Shown: piece by piece, positions 17,145 to 25,022 of the stretch
Numbering within the stretch: the first letter of the stretch is position 1
How the letters are laid out: each line of letters starts with the position of its first letter
Assembly: GCF_001048695.1 (NCBI RefSeq)
Contig: NZ_CVRB01000003.1
Location: forward strand, 310,001-374,000
From: Neobacillus massiliamazoniensis
GTDB taxonomy: Bacteria > Bacillota > Bacilli > Bacillales > Cytobacillaceae
Direction of reading: 5' to 3'
DNA length: 64,000 nucleotides
Notes under the pieces: model-generated
What the model saw: only the letters and a program-made list of their open reading frames with translations
What the model was told of the DNA's origin: nothing
The model's database searches: none
Translations under genes and position numbers: made by a program

Positions 17145-18134
17145 ATGAGCAGAAGAAAAAACGTGTTAGATCAACGGGAAATACGGATTATGGAGACGAA
17201 GGTGAAGACATACGTAGAGTCGTTTGCATCAGCGTTGGATTTATTTTTGAAGGACTGTGAGATACGCAATTTACGTCCCCACACAATTCGTTACTATCAG
17301 AATGAAATCTATGCGTGTTTAAACCAACTAAGAGAACAGGGGATTAACGTTGATACGTTGTCTCCCATTCAGATTACGCAGGAACATATTCGAGAGAATG
17401 TGATTACTTTTATGCGTCACCAAAAGGGTTTACGGATTGTAACAATTAATACACGGTTACGAGCCTTACGAGCGTTCTTCAACTATCTGTACAAAGCTAA
17501 ACATATTCCAAATAATCCGTTTGACGGAATAACCTTGCTGAAAGACAGAAAGACCGTAATAGCAACTTTTACAGCAGAACAACTTAAGAAACTGTTTAAA
17601 CAGCCAGACCTTAGGACGTTCACAGGAGTACGTGATTACACGATTCTAATGCTGTTATTGGAAACAGGTATACGTGCTAACGAATTGGTCGGAATCACCT
17701 TACAAGACATTTTGTGGGGGGACGACTTAATCGTAATCAGACAAGCTAAAAGCTATCGTCAGCGTCAAGTGCCAATTACTAAGCCAATGCGACAGCAACT
17801 GAAAAAGTACCTTGCGATTCGTGGCAGTGTCGAAACGAATGCTTTGTTTGTAACAGTCGATAACAATCCGTTATCTAAACGAGGTCTGCAGAATCAGATT
17901 AAAAAGTATGGCGACTCAGCAGGGATTAAGGGAGTACGTTGTAGTCCTCATACCTTTCGGCATACGTTTGCCAAATTATCCGTGCAGAACGGTGCTAACA
18001 TATTCGAGTTACAAGCAATCTTAGGACATACATCATTTGAAATCGTTAAGACCTACGTTAACCTATTTGGGAATGACGTAAGGGATCGGCATAAGGAATT
18101 TTCTCCCCTGAAAATGTTGAATAACAGAATATAA
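17145..18134 (+). CDS. Tyrosine recombinase/integrase of unit 1
   Basis: A 329-residue XerC/D-like integrase: N-terminal SAM-like core-binding domain (residues about 25-115, with LRPHTIRYYQNE), then the catalytic domain with arginine in ETGIRANE, HTFRHTFA (His-x-x-Arg), LGHTSFEIVKTYVNLF with the second histidine and the tyrosine nucleophile. The start is ATG 17145, GGAGG lying 12 bases before; the frame is open further upstream through the tRNA fragment, but that is coincidental. It lies next to the tRNA-Leu fragment, its presumed target. The damaged integrase at 25023 and the fragment at 31968 are close relatives. Confidence 0.9.
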   Translation: MSRRKNVLDQREIRIMETKVKTYVESFASALDLFLKDCEIRNLRPHTIRYYQNEIYACLNQLREQGINVDTLSPIQITQEHIRENVITFMRHQKGLRIVTINTRLRALRAFFNYLYKAKHIPNNPFDGITLLKDRKTVIATFTAEQLKKLFKQPDLRTFTGVRDYTILMLLLETGIRANELVGITLQDILWGDDLIVIRQAKSYRQRQVPITKPMRQQLKKYLAIRGSVETNALFVTVDNNPLSKRGLQNQIKKYGDSAGIKGVRCSPHTFRHTFAKLSVQNGANIFELQAILGHTSFEIVKTYVNLFGNDVRDRHKEFSPLKMLNNRI

Positions 18135-18148
18135 GTAATAAATAGTCT

Positions 18149-18180
18149 CGGGCGTAGCCATTTAGGTTACGTCTTTTTTG
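18149..18180 (+). terminator. Terminator after the integrase gene
   Basis: GGCGTAGCC pairs with GGTTACGTC (with wobble pairs) and is followed by a T-run. Confidence 0.7.
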
Positions 18181-18218
18181 TGTTCAACCAAAATTTTTTT
18201 AGGTGATTGCGTTATATT

Positions 18219-18347
18219 TGCTGATTTTGACCGGACTATTAAGTGAATTTATTTTGAGGGAGGCGCAACCAAGTTACGCAACTTACAAGAGAAAAATTTT
18301 TTTAAAATCGTTATAAAACTGATTTCTGACCGGATTGTTAAGGTGAT
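18219..18347 (+). promoter_or_regulatory. Pair of 25-base direct repeats upstream of the HNH gene
   Basis: CTGATTTTGACCGGACTATT at 18221 and CTGATTTCTGACCGGATTGT at 18320 are near-identical and each continues into TTAAGTGA / TTAAGGTGA. They lie 100 bases apart in the 308-base region before the HNH gene, which has no other visible content. They could be operator sites or recombination-protein sites for the unit. Confidence 0.45.
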
Positions 18348-18442
18348 AGGGGGGTGAATCAATCAAATCGTCAAAGCGTTCCTAGAATTATCAAAACCAA
18401 TGGAAAAAATTCTAACAAATTATTGAAAGCGAGGAAATAAAA

Positions 18443-19135
18443 ATGAGTGAGCAAAGTAAGAAAGAGTTAACAAAGGAAGAAATTCAACAGATTCGAAAAC
18501 GGTATGCAACTGAGAAATGCGACTACAAGCAATTAGCAGAGGAATTTGGCGTATCTAAGAACAAAATCAAAGAAGTTTTAAAAGGAATCGTCAAACTTAA
18601 GCTAACGGTATTACAACGTTTTAACGAAAAGTGGTCTGAAGACGAGAATGGATGCCACATTTGGAACGCATGCACGGACAAGGACGGCTATGGAAAGTTT
18701 AAGATGGATGGTAAACCGATGCGAGCAAATCGTGTATCGTATCAACAGCACAAGGGAGAAATCCCCAAAGGACTGATAGTACGTCATACTTGTGACAACC
18801 CAGCTTGCGTTAATCCTGATCATCTAATTTTAGGTACGCAGAAACAGAATAATGATGACAAAGTTGAACGCTTCAGAGATCGGCGGAAATACTCTGCCAT
18901 TGACTGCCTAGAAATGCTCTTTCGGTCTCAAATCAATGTTTCAGAGGACTCAATTATGAAAAGTTTCCGCATTACGAAAGATACGCTGAAAAGGAAATTA
19001 AAAGACATGGCAAAGACAGCTGATGATCCGGCTGAAGATAAGGTGTTTTACTACAGGGGGCGAGCAATGTTTGAAGAAAAACAGTCTGAGCAGGAGCCAT
19101 TTAATCCTGTGCAGATTGATTGGGTAATCGAATAG
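18443..19135 (+). CDS. HNH endonuclease with N-terminal helix-turn-helix
   Basis: A 230-residue protein. Residues about 10-50 look like a helix-turn-helix (YKQLAEEFGVSKNKIKEVL). The HNH_3-type nuclease core follows: W-x-W-like CHIWNACTDKDGYGKF, then RHTCDNPACVNPDHL with the catalytic His-Asn-His set. GAGGAAAT precedes ATG 18443. Such proteins occur in phages and integrated elements as homing-type or packaging-related nucleases. It is directly downstream of the intact integrase and probably belongs to unit 1. Confidence 0.82.
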   Translation: MSEQSKKELTKEEIQQIRKRYATEKCDYKQLAEEFGVSKNKIKEVLKGIVKLKLTVLQRFNEKWSEDENGCHIWNACTDKDGYGKFKMDGKPMRANRVSYQQHKGEIPKGLIVRHTCDNPACVNPDHLILGTQKQNNDDKVERFRDRRKYSAIDCLEMLFRSQINVSEDSIMKSFRITKDTLKRKLKDMAKTADDPAEDKVFYYRGRAMFEEKQSEQEPFNPVQIDWVIE

Positions 19136-19248
19136 TTTGTTAGATTCATAACTTCATAGACGGTTTCTCTGTTGTCGTGAAATCCATGGAAACGGGGAGC
19201 CGTTTATAACATAAAAGCACAACCTAATTACGGAAAGAGGTTAACTTG

Positions 19249-20025
19249 ATGTCAACTAATAGACAACTAATGGATACAATTACAGGAGAATTATATGATA
19301 TGGATCAGTATTACTTACGAGCCAAATCGTCCGATGAAGCATTTAAACAATTTATTACGAAAGACAACCGCCATTTCTCATTTGCAGATATGGACACTAT
19401 CAAAATCATTATTTCCAACGTCTCAACCGTTCATTGTGGCTACCTTTTAATTCTTCTATGTTATATGGAATATGAGTCAGGCAGGTTAAAACTTACTAGA
19501 AAAGAGCTGCCAAGAGCGTTAGGAACGTCTGAATCGACATTCATTAGGCTCTGGAAAGAAATGTATAGCTACGGAATAATTAGTGAAAAAAATGGGGAAT
19601 TCTACGTGAATCCCTATTTTCATTTCAGTGGCCAGCCAAAGCATAATCGTGTCATTAAGTTGTTCAAAACCACGTTAAAACAGTTAAAAGACCAGTTAAC
19701 AGCATCTGAACTCGGATTTCTGTACAAGTTGTTGCCTTACGTACATTACGATACAAATATGATCTGTGCTAATCCGTTTACAGACCCAGAGAATATCCAG
19801 TTTCTGAACAAAACTCAGATTGCGTTACTAGTCGGAATGGACGAAAAGAAGACGTCCAAGCTGTTGGATAAACTACGTAAAATAGGAGTGATAGCCGAAA
19901 CAATACGTCAAGATGATAGACGTGACCGCATTTTCACTATGAATCCTTACGTGTTCTTTCGTAAGAGGGGACAACCAGACGATACCTTATGTGGTTTGTT
20001 CGCTTCAACTCCTTATGGTAAATGA
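19249..20025 (+). CDS. Replication-initiator-like winged-helix protein
   Basis: A 258-residue protein starting at ATG 19249 (a TTG three bases earlier is also in frame; GGAAAGAGG lies upstream). It contains two helix-rich halves with winged-helix character, including LTRKELPRALGTSESTFIRL and LNKTQIALLVGMDEKKTSKL. This dual arrangement recalls small plasmid Rep proteins and element-borne replication regulators. No nuclease motif is seen. A pair of direct repeats lies immediately downstream, as iterons or operators might. The assignment as an initiator is inference. Confidence 0.5.
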   Translation: MSTNRQLMDTITGELYDMDQYYLRAKSSDEAFKQFITKDNRHFSFADMDTIKIIISNVSTVHCGYLLILLCYMEYESGRLKLTRKELPRALGTSESTFIRLWKEMYSYGIISEKNGEFYVNPYFHFSGQPKHNRVIKLFKTTLKQLKDQLTASELGFLYKLLPYVHYDTNMICANPFTDPENIQFLNKTQIALLVGMDEKKTSKLLDKLRKIGVIAETIRQDDRRDRIFTMNPYVFFRKRGQPDDTLCGLFASTPYGK

Positions 20026-20027
20026 GA

Positions 20028-20079
20028 AATAGGTGTCTTTTTTGACAGTAAAATGGCGTAATAGGTGTCCTTTTTGACA
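20028..20079 (+). repeat. Two 20-base direct repeats after the Rep-like gene
   Basis: AATAGGTGTC followed by six or so pyrimidines and TGACA occurs at 20028-20047 and 20060-20079, offset by 32 bases (about three helical turns). The placement directly behind the Rep-like gene suggests iteron or operator use. Confidence 0.5.
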
Positions 20080-20086
20080 TTAAGAA

Positions 20087-20129
20087 AAAGTGCCTTCAGC
20101 CGTTGGTACGTATGGGTTAAAGGCACTTT
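20087..20129 (+). terminator. Hairpin AAAGTGCCTT / AAGGCACTTT
   Basis: A perfect 10-bp stem with a 23-base loop lies behind the direct repeats. The T-run is short, so it may be a weak terminator or a structural element. Confidence 0.55.
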
Positions 20130-20764
20130 GATGCCAAAATTACTTCTTTATCTTAGACACTTACGTATTTATCATTCTAGAAAATGAGTATTAAGGTTAT
20201 TCGTAATAAACGTTTTAACGTAATAAGCCTTCCCCTTTATTAACCTTTACAGGCTAAAAAGGAAAAGGTAATGTCCCCAAAGCTTATCATCTTTAGTAAC
20301 ATTAAATAATATAAACGATATATTTTTGGTGAATTCTGCGTTTAGCAGGATTCTAATAAGTGGAGCGTTAGCTACCTTATTACTTAACGATATAAACGTT
20401 TAATACGTTAATAAAAACGAAATTACGTTATTGGACGGATTTTAGGTAACTGATAAGAACGTTAAACCAAAGTGTTAACCTAGTTAATCGTAGTAATACC
20501 ATTCATCACTTGTTAACGTAAATAAAAACGGCACAGAATATGTGAACAGCGTTTGTATACGTCTAAGTGACGGCTTTAATCGGTATTACCTAATTACACT
20601 AGATGTAACACGTCCCTAAATGACCTATATGAAAATCTCGGGGTTAACGACTCTGAAATTCAACAACCTAGATGTACCAAGCGTTTGGAAGGGATTGTAA
20701 ATCCGATTGTAAGGTAGGTTCGCTTGACGTTATGACATTAAAAAAGAGACGGTATATTCCGTCC
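20130..20764. other. Gene-free stretch rich in AACGTTTAACG-like motifs
   Basis: No gene is supported over about 630 bases. The sequence repeatedly uses short motifs of the AACGTT / TTAACG / ACGTTAATA type (for example near 20210, 20395-20440 and 20515). This looks more like a protein-binding or origin-type region than decayed coding sequence. It separates the Rep-like gene from the convergent resolvase gene. Confidence 0.35.
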
Positions 20765-21367
20765 CTATCTGCTTTCGTATTCCTTCATTTTCTTGTAGAA
20801 CGTTGCTTTCTTCATATCGACTTGTCGCATAAATTCGACCGCTGTAATCTCGCCAGACTTCCAACGACCGTACAGGAACTCCCAGTTTGACGGTAATTCT
20901 AACGGTGGTCTACCAAACTTAACTCCTTTTTTCTGTGCTAAAGCGATTCCCTCAGACTGTCTAGAACGGATTTCTTCACGTTCCTTTTGTGCGAAGGCAG
21001 CCAATATCGCCAAAACCGCCTGTTGGATCGCTTTAAGTATTACGTCATCTTGTTTAGCATCTGTATTCAGCATCGGTTCTTTAATAAACTGTAGGTTAAT
21101 GCCGTTCTCAACGAAATAACGGTACTCTTTCAACGTATTATCCATGTTTCTGCCCATCCTAGTGATACTGTCGAATACAACGGTATCTTCCGTACGTAGG
21201 ATATTCTTTAGTGATTGATATTGAGGACGGTCAAACGTTGATCCGCTTTGTTTGTCGATGAAAATATCTCGTTCCTCAATGTCATTCTGAAGCATCGTTT
21301 CAACCTGTCTACCTTCGTTCTGTTGCTTAGAACTAACACGGACGTAACCAAATCGTTTAGTCGTCAT
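20765..21367 (-). CDS. Serine recombinase / resolvase
   Basis: A 200-residue small serine recombinase. The nucleophile lies in YVRVSSKQQN near residues 12-13, followed by the conserved FDRPQYQSL and DSITRMGRN (arginine-containing) stretches, the long E-helix (AFAQKEREEIRSRQSEGI) and a C-terminal helix-turn-helix DNA-binding domain. The start is ATG at 21367 with GGGAGAG upstream; an in-frame TTG six bases earlier is less likely. It is divergent from the cargo genes and faces a region with repeated TTTATAGACG motifs, its likely res site. Confidence 0.9.
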   Translation of the reverse strand: MTTKRFGYVRVSSKQQNEGRQVETMLQNDIEERDIFIDKQSGSTFDRPQYQSLKNILRTEDTVVFDSITRMGRNMDNTLKEYRYFVENGINLQFIKEPMLNTDAKQDDVILKAIQQAVLAILAAFAQKEREEIRSRQSEGIALAQKKGVKFGRPPLELPSNWEFLYGRWKSGEITAVEFMRQVDMKKATFYKKMKEYESR

Positions 21368-21422
21368 TGTCAATCTCTCCCGTCTTATTGTCTATGAGAT
21401 TAGCATACAACGACAGTCTACA

Positions 21423-21530
21423 AATGTCTATTTAAATTTATAGACGTATATAAAATCAATTTATCACGTTTATAGACGCTAAAATACTGCATTTCGGAAC
21501 GTCTACTATTGTGTACTTTTATAGACGATA
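21423..21530. promoter_or_regulatory. Probable res site / operator: repeated TTTATAGACG
   Basis: TTTATAGACG occurs at 21437-21446, 21469-21478 and 21518-21527, with inverted half-copies (CGTCTA near 21500 and TGTCTA near 21425). The array lies upstream of the divergent serine recombinase gene, where resolvases normally bind three paired sites and repress their own promoter. Confidence 0.55.
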
Positions 21531-21608
21531 CCGTTGGTATCTATGCTATATGACGGAATTCGGAAGAGATCAATTAGAAACGATTGAACGTTGTAATGAC
21601 GAATCAGT

Positions 21609-21715
21609 GGTAGCCACCTTATCACAAGACTTACACCATGTTTATATCGTAATACGCCTAGTGTAATTCAGGTATGCAAACGAAATCTCAGAATCCCTGA
21701 ATGGTACATTAAAGC
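21609..21715 (+). repeat. Intergenic repeat family, copy A
   Basis: This copy begins GGTAGCCACCTTATCAC and contains GCCTAGTGTAATTC and a downstream AATCTCAGAATCCCTGA-like segment. Copies B (22317-22540) and C (24456-24680) share the same order of blocks. TATCAC and GTGATA within each copy are inverted relative to one another. This copy keeps only the first half. Confidence 0.6.
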
Positions 21716-21818
21716 CGATAAAAATTGTTTTTTGAACTAGCAGGATTGTCTAATAAGAAAATGGTAAAACATGTTATCATTTAATGTGAAGAGAATACTA
21801 AAAAGTGGGTGGTATCCG

Positions 21819-22261
21819 ATGGATTGGATAAAAGTTAAAGATAGTAAAGATATTGAAAATCTTTTGAGCAAATTTGGTGGATTCCATGATAGTTGTTTAA
21901 AGGAATTGTACATGTGGACTGAGAGTTACGTTGATAAAAGTTTATCGATGGGTATATCACCAGAACTCGGTACTAATGTAAGAATACTTTTCCAAAGGCA
22001 GTATCGTGACCCATCCGCAATTGAATTATTATTTGAAGGTGTAACCCAATTTCACATCGTTCCAAGACCAGATTCAATCATTTATGGTGCAAAACTGATT
22101 TTACATGAAGGTTTCTTTTATTGGGCTGATGAATATGGTTGGGAACCAGAAGACTATATTCTTGGTACAGATAACTGGCTTTCTGCCGAGAGTCTAAAAT
22201 GGCGTGAAGTTAGTTCATGGATGGGGAAACAAAATAGATACGGTGTAATTAAAGAAGGCTG
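21819..22261 (+). CDS. Hypothetical cargo protein, 147 residues (immunity-like)
   Basis: The start is ATG 21819, preceded at 6 bases by GGGTGG; an in-frame ATG at 21771 lacks a site. The product is soluble, acidic and tryptophan-rich, with FGGFHDSCLKELYMW near the N-terminus. Proteins of this sort occur singly in Bacillus as putative immunity or accessory proteins, but I cannot name the family. It is bracketed by intergenic repeats A and B, which suggests it was acquired as a cassette. Confidence 0.6.
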
Positions 22262-22316
22262 AAGGATGAGTTATTAAACAAACGGGTGCTTTACCTTAGT
22301 AAGATTCGTTAAGACG

Positions 22317-22540
22317 TAAGGGTAGCCACCGTATCACAAACGAAGGGGGGCGTTCATATCGACATTTGCTTAGTGATGAACGAACATGAACGTCAATTCT
22401 CGAACCCTTGATGAGTCAATTATGGGAGATACCACTGTCTCACCGACATCAGCTGTTCCATAGATCCCATACCCGTTATAAATAATTTTTCGGAGTCGTA
22501 AATCTCGAGGGTCTCATTAGACGATTTAAAACCAAAAAAT
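22317..22540 (+). repeat. Intergenic repeat family, copy B
   Basis: About 220 bases starting GGGTAGCCACCGTATCAC, then CTTAGTGATGAACGAACATG, then TTCTCGAACCCTTGATG and finally TTTTTCGGAGTCGTAAATC with CTCGAGGGTCTCATTAGACG. Copy C repeats all these blocks in order. No gene lies here. Confidence 0.65.
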
Positions 22541-22647
22541 ACGTTATTGACTAACGGTTCAGCTTACTTGAAGAAGGATTATAGTTATACAATGGCAAAA
22601 TAGATTAATTAAAAAAAGTTCTAAACAAACGGAGGTTGGAGTCGACA

Positions 22648-23052
22648 ATGGACCCAAGAAAAATATTTTTAATTGAACTACACGAGATAATTAAAAATAG
22701 TTCAGAAGAGATACGAAATCATATAGTGAGCCCATCCGAAGATAATATTGTATGGGATGAGTTTAAATTGAGCGAAGAAGAAGTAGCTGCTTTAAAAAAA
22801 TATAAATTTGATGATGTAGCCTTATCAGCGATTGAAAAAACAGTTAGAGATACTATTCTTGTGGCATTTCACGATGCTTTTTCCTTATTGGACGCTGTAA
22901 GGGACCCAGAAGTTGTTGAGCTTGATGATACTTGGCTTGGATTAACACTTAGCGAGCCTAATGAAGAAGAAGAGAACGAGGGATTTCTCCACGATGAGGT
23001 TTATGATGCCTATTGGGATTGGTCGGAACAGAGAAATAAAGATGATGATTAA
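22648..23052 (+). CDS. Hypothetical acidic cargo protein, 134 residues
   Basis: The start is ATG 22648 with a purine-rich GGAGGTTGGAG region upstream. The protein is very acidic, particularly in the last 40 residues (SEPNEEEENEGFLHDE), and contains KYKFDDVALSAIEKTVRD in the middle. Strong acidity and a location in an array of small solitary genes recall immunity proteins of polymorphic toxins, but there is no toxin gene beside it. No family recognised. Confidence 0.6.
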   Translation: MDPRKIFLIELHEIIKNSSEEIRNHIVSPSEDNIVWDEFKLSEEEVAALKKYKFDDVALSAIEKTVRDTILVAFHDAFSLLDAVRDPEVVELDDTWLGLTLSEPNEEEENEGFLHDEVYDAYWDWSEQRNKDDD

Positions 23053-23250
23053 TAATGAATAAACAGCTTTAGTTCGCAATAGTTTGTGATATTTTGTTCT
23101 TACGCTAACGGGGGCAAGAGTTGAAGATCAAAGTTGTCATTGAGGAATCTTTTCTTATTGTGCTAACGGTTCAGTATACTTGAAGAAGGATAATTAAATA
23201 TCGGCATTGAATATAACAATTGATTGTTAACCGTCAAATGAGGTGATTTG

Positions 23251-23469
23251 GTGACACAAGAACGCAAAGAAATAATAACTTTGAGGATAAATCAAGACAA
23301 GGAAGACGAATGTCTTATTATAGTAAGTTTATTTGGGAACAAAGAGGTTGGAATTGCTGTGTCGGAGGTACAAAATGGAGACGCGGAAATATGGTTAAAT
23401 TTAGATTATGCTAAAAAAATTTCTGAGGCTTTGAATCAAGCAATAAAGCAAATTGAAGAGAATTATTAA
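23251..23469 (+). CDS. Small hypothetical cargo protein, 72 residues
   Basis: A GTG start at 23251 with AGGTG five bases before it is best; the TTG at 23248 is too close to that site. The product begins MTQERKEIITLRINQD and ends in a helix that contains KKISEALNQAIKQIEE. It has no cysteines or membrane segments. It sits between two of the short intergenic repeats, as do the other cargo genes of this unit. Function unknown. Confidence 0.5.
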   Translation: MTQERKEIITLRINQDKEDECLIIVSLFGNKEVGIAVSEVQNGDAEIWLNLDYAKKISEALNQAIKQIEENY

Positions 23470-23603
23470 GGTTTCCTTATTCAGCTAAACTGGGTGCTTT
23501 AGTTGAACTAAGAAATATAGGACAGCTATATGGATTTACGTCTTCCCGTTTTTCTTATTTCACTTAAGAAAAGAATATTAATTTACAAAAAGAGGTAATT
23601 TTC

Positions 23604-24299
23604 TTGCGTATAATCGTATTATTCGTCTCTTCATGTGTATTATTTCTTGGGATTTTCATCCTTCATGATTCTCTTACTCCTCCCCCTGAGAAAAGTGAAA
23701 TGAGTTCTATATCAGGTGAATTTGACCATTATGTACCAGATGGAGGAAAATACCCTAAAGCTGAACTGCATCTTACAAATGGATCTGTATACTTCATAGT
23801 AAACCCTGAGTATCAAGTATTTGCTGAAGATGCATTTTTGAAAAATGTTAAAAAAAGGCAAGAAATCGATCTTATTGTCGATAGTACTTCCGGCTCAAAT
23901 TTTATTATGATGATAAAATCAGGGAAAGTAACTTATCTGTCATTTCGGGACGCATATAACTCCGAACGACAAGACAAGATATGGGGGCTTGTTTTAGGCA
24001 GCATCATCCTTTTGCTTTCAATTATGTGTTTAGGCGGAGGGATTCATCTCACGTCTTGGAGTATCACATTAAACGAGTCGAATGACAATTTTATTTATAA
24101 GACCGCTTTCGGGCGAACATACACCATCTTTTATCATGATATCTCTTACTATAAAACAGGAAAGCTCGCATTAATATTTAAGTACAATGGGAAATTTTTT
24201 GTGGTCAACCCTTACGCAGAAAACTATCGTCCTTTTCTTCATATTCTTATTAAGAAGGATGTAAAAAAAATATTTAAGCGTGTTAATATACGTTATTAA
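23604..24299 (+). CDS. Membrane protein with extracytoplasmic loop, 231 residues
   Basis: A TTG start at 23604 follows an AGAGGTAAT site. Residues about 2-21 are a hydrophobic N-terminal segment (IIVLFVSSCVLFLGIFIL), residues 22-125 form a hydrophilic domain, a second membrane helix follows near 128-148 (LVLGSIILLLSIMCLGGG), and the C-terminal 80 residues are soluble. This topology fits a two-pass membrane protein. It is the last cargo gene before repeat C and the second tRNA fragment. No family recognised; an immunity or sensing role is speculative. Confidence 0.55.
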   Translation: MRIIVLFVSSCVLFLGIFILHDSLTPPPEKSEMSSISGEFDHYVPDGGKYPKAELHLTNGSVYFIVNPEYQVFAEDAFLKNVKKRQEIDLIVDSTSGSNFIMMIKSGKVTYLSFRDAYNSERQDKIWGLVLGSIILLLSIMCLGGGIHLTSWSITLNESNDNFIYKTAFGRTYTIFYHDISYYKTGKLALIFKYNGKFFVVNPYAENYRPFLHILIKKDVKKIFKRVNIRY

Positions 24300-24455
24300 C
24301 AATCCTGTTTTCGTTTGTTTTTATTGAGTAAACATTAATTCTGAAGAATTGTTCTTAAACTATAGGGTGCTTTAGTTGAAAAAGAACGGTCGTCAAAATG
24401 GCGATCTTTCTTCATTTTCTATAGCGTAAGAACGTTCTTTTTAATGATACATAGC

Positions 24456-24680
24456 CATAAGGGGGGCTACCGTATCACAAAAACGACCCCATGTGTTATA
24501 TCGGATGTGCCTAGTGATATACGAACATGGACGAGGAATCTCGAACCCCTGACGGTCGGCCATAGGAACGCCACCCCGTCTTAACGAAATCAATCGCTCT
24601 ACATTGCCAAATTCGTTCTAAAAATTTTGCGGTAATCGTAAACCTCGGGGGCCTATGCAGTACCATCCCTAGTTGATATA
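24456..24680 (+). repeat. Intergenic repeat family, copy C
   Basis: The same block order as copy B: GGGGCTACCGTATCACAA, GTGCCTAGTGATATACGAAC, AATCTCGAACCCCTGACGG, and TTTTGCGGTAATCGTAAAC with CTCGGGGGCC. It ends about 115 bases before the second tRNA-Leu fragment. No gene is present between 24300 and 25022 apart from this repeat, the att fragment and a hairpin. Confidence 0.65.
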
Positions 24681-24795
24681 ATGTATGCCAACAGGTAATC
24701 GTGCGAATGAACTTTTTCGTTCTCAGTAGTCGAACGTAAGAAAACGCTGAATGGACGGCATATCTCGTAAATAATTTCGTAATTGAATTTTTTAA

Positions 24796-24853
24796 CACGA
24801 CTCAAAATCGTGTTCCGTGAGGAGTGTCGGTTCGACTCCGACCACCGGTATCA
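24796..24853 (+). other. 3' part of tRNA-Leu(CAA), attachment site copy 2
   Basis: This 58-base segment repeats 16933-16990 with one substitution in the T-loop (TTCGACT instead of TTCGACC). The 5' half of a tRNA is again missing. It marks the junction between the first integrated unit and the second, whose own integrase follows 170 bases downstream. Confidence 0.8.
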
Positions 24854-24898
24854 TAAAACATACGTTATCATTCGTCCAATATGCGAGAATATGGCGTA

Positions 24899-24937
24899 AT
24901 ATCAAGCGTTTTCTACTACGGTAAGAGATGCTTTTTA
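24899..24937 (+). terminator. Hairpin behind tRNA fragment copy 2
   Basis: AAGCGTTTTCT pairs imperfectly with AAGAGATGCTTTTT. It is the counterpart of the hairpin at 17036-17073 and shares its loop GCTACGGT/CTACGGT. Confidence 0.5.
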
Positions 24938-25022
24938 TTTTGTTTAGCGTCATATGTACCGTCAACTACTACGCTCTAATCGTGTGCGAAGATTATTACG
25001 CAATCTAAGGAGGTAGTAGTAA

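Larger units (their letters stand above)
22549..24390 (+). repeat. Family of short intergenic repeats between cargo genes (CTAACGG...TTGAAGAAGG)
   Basis: A 25-30-base motif of the form CTAACGG(G/T)..GGTGCTTTAGTTGAA or CTAACGGTTCAG..ACTTGAAGAAGGAT recurs in the gaps of this stretch: about 22549-22580, 23103-23131, 23161-23192, 23482-23511 and 24353-24390, with a weaker copy at 22276-22295. Similar sequences are known to me from Bacillus regions between small accessory genes. The span given covers the array, including genes annotated separately. Confidence 0.55.

Noticed and set aside
20028-24690. CRISPR array
   Set aside because: Repeats are spaced irregularly, differ in sequence and are separated by genes, not by uniform short spacers.
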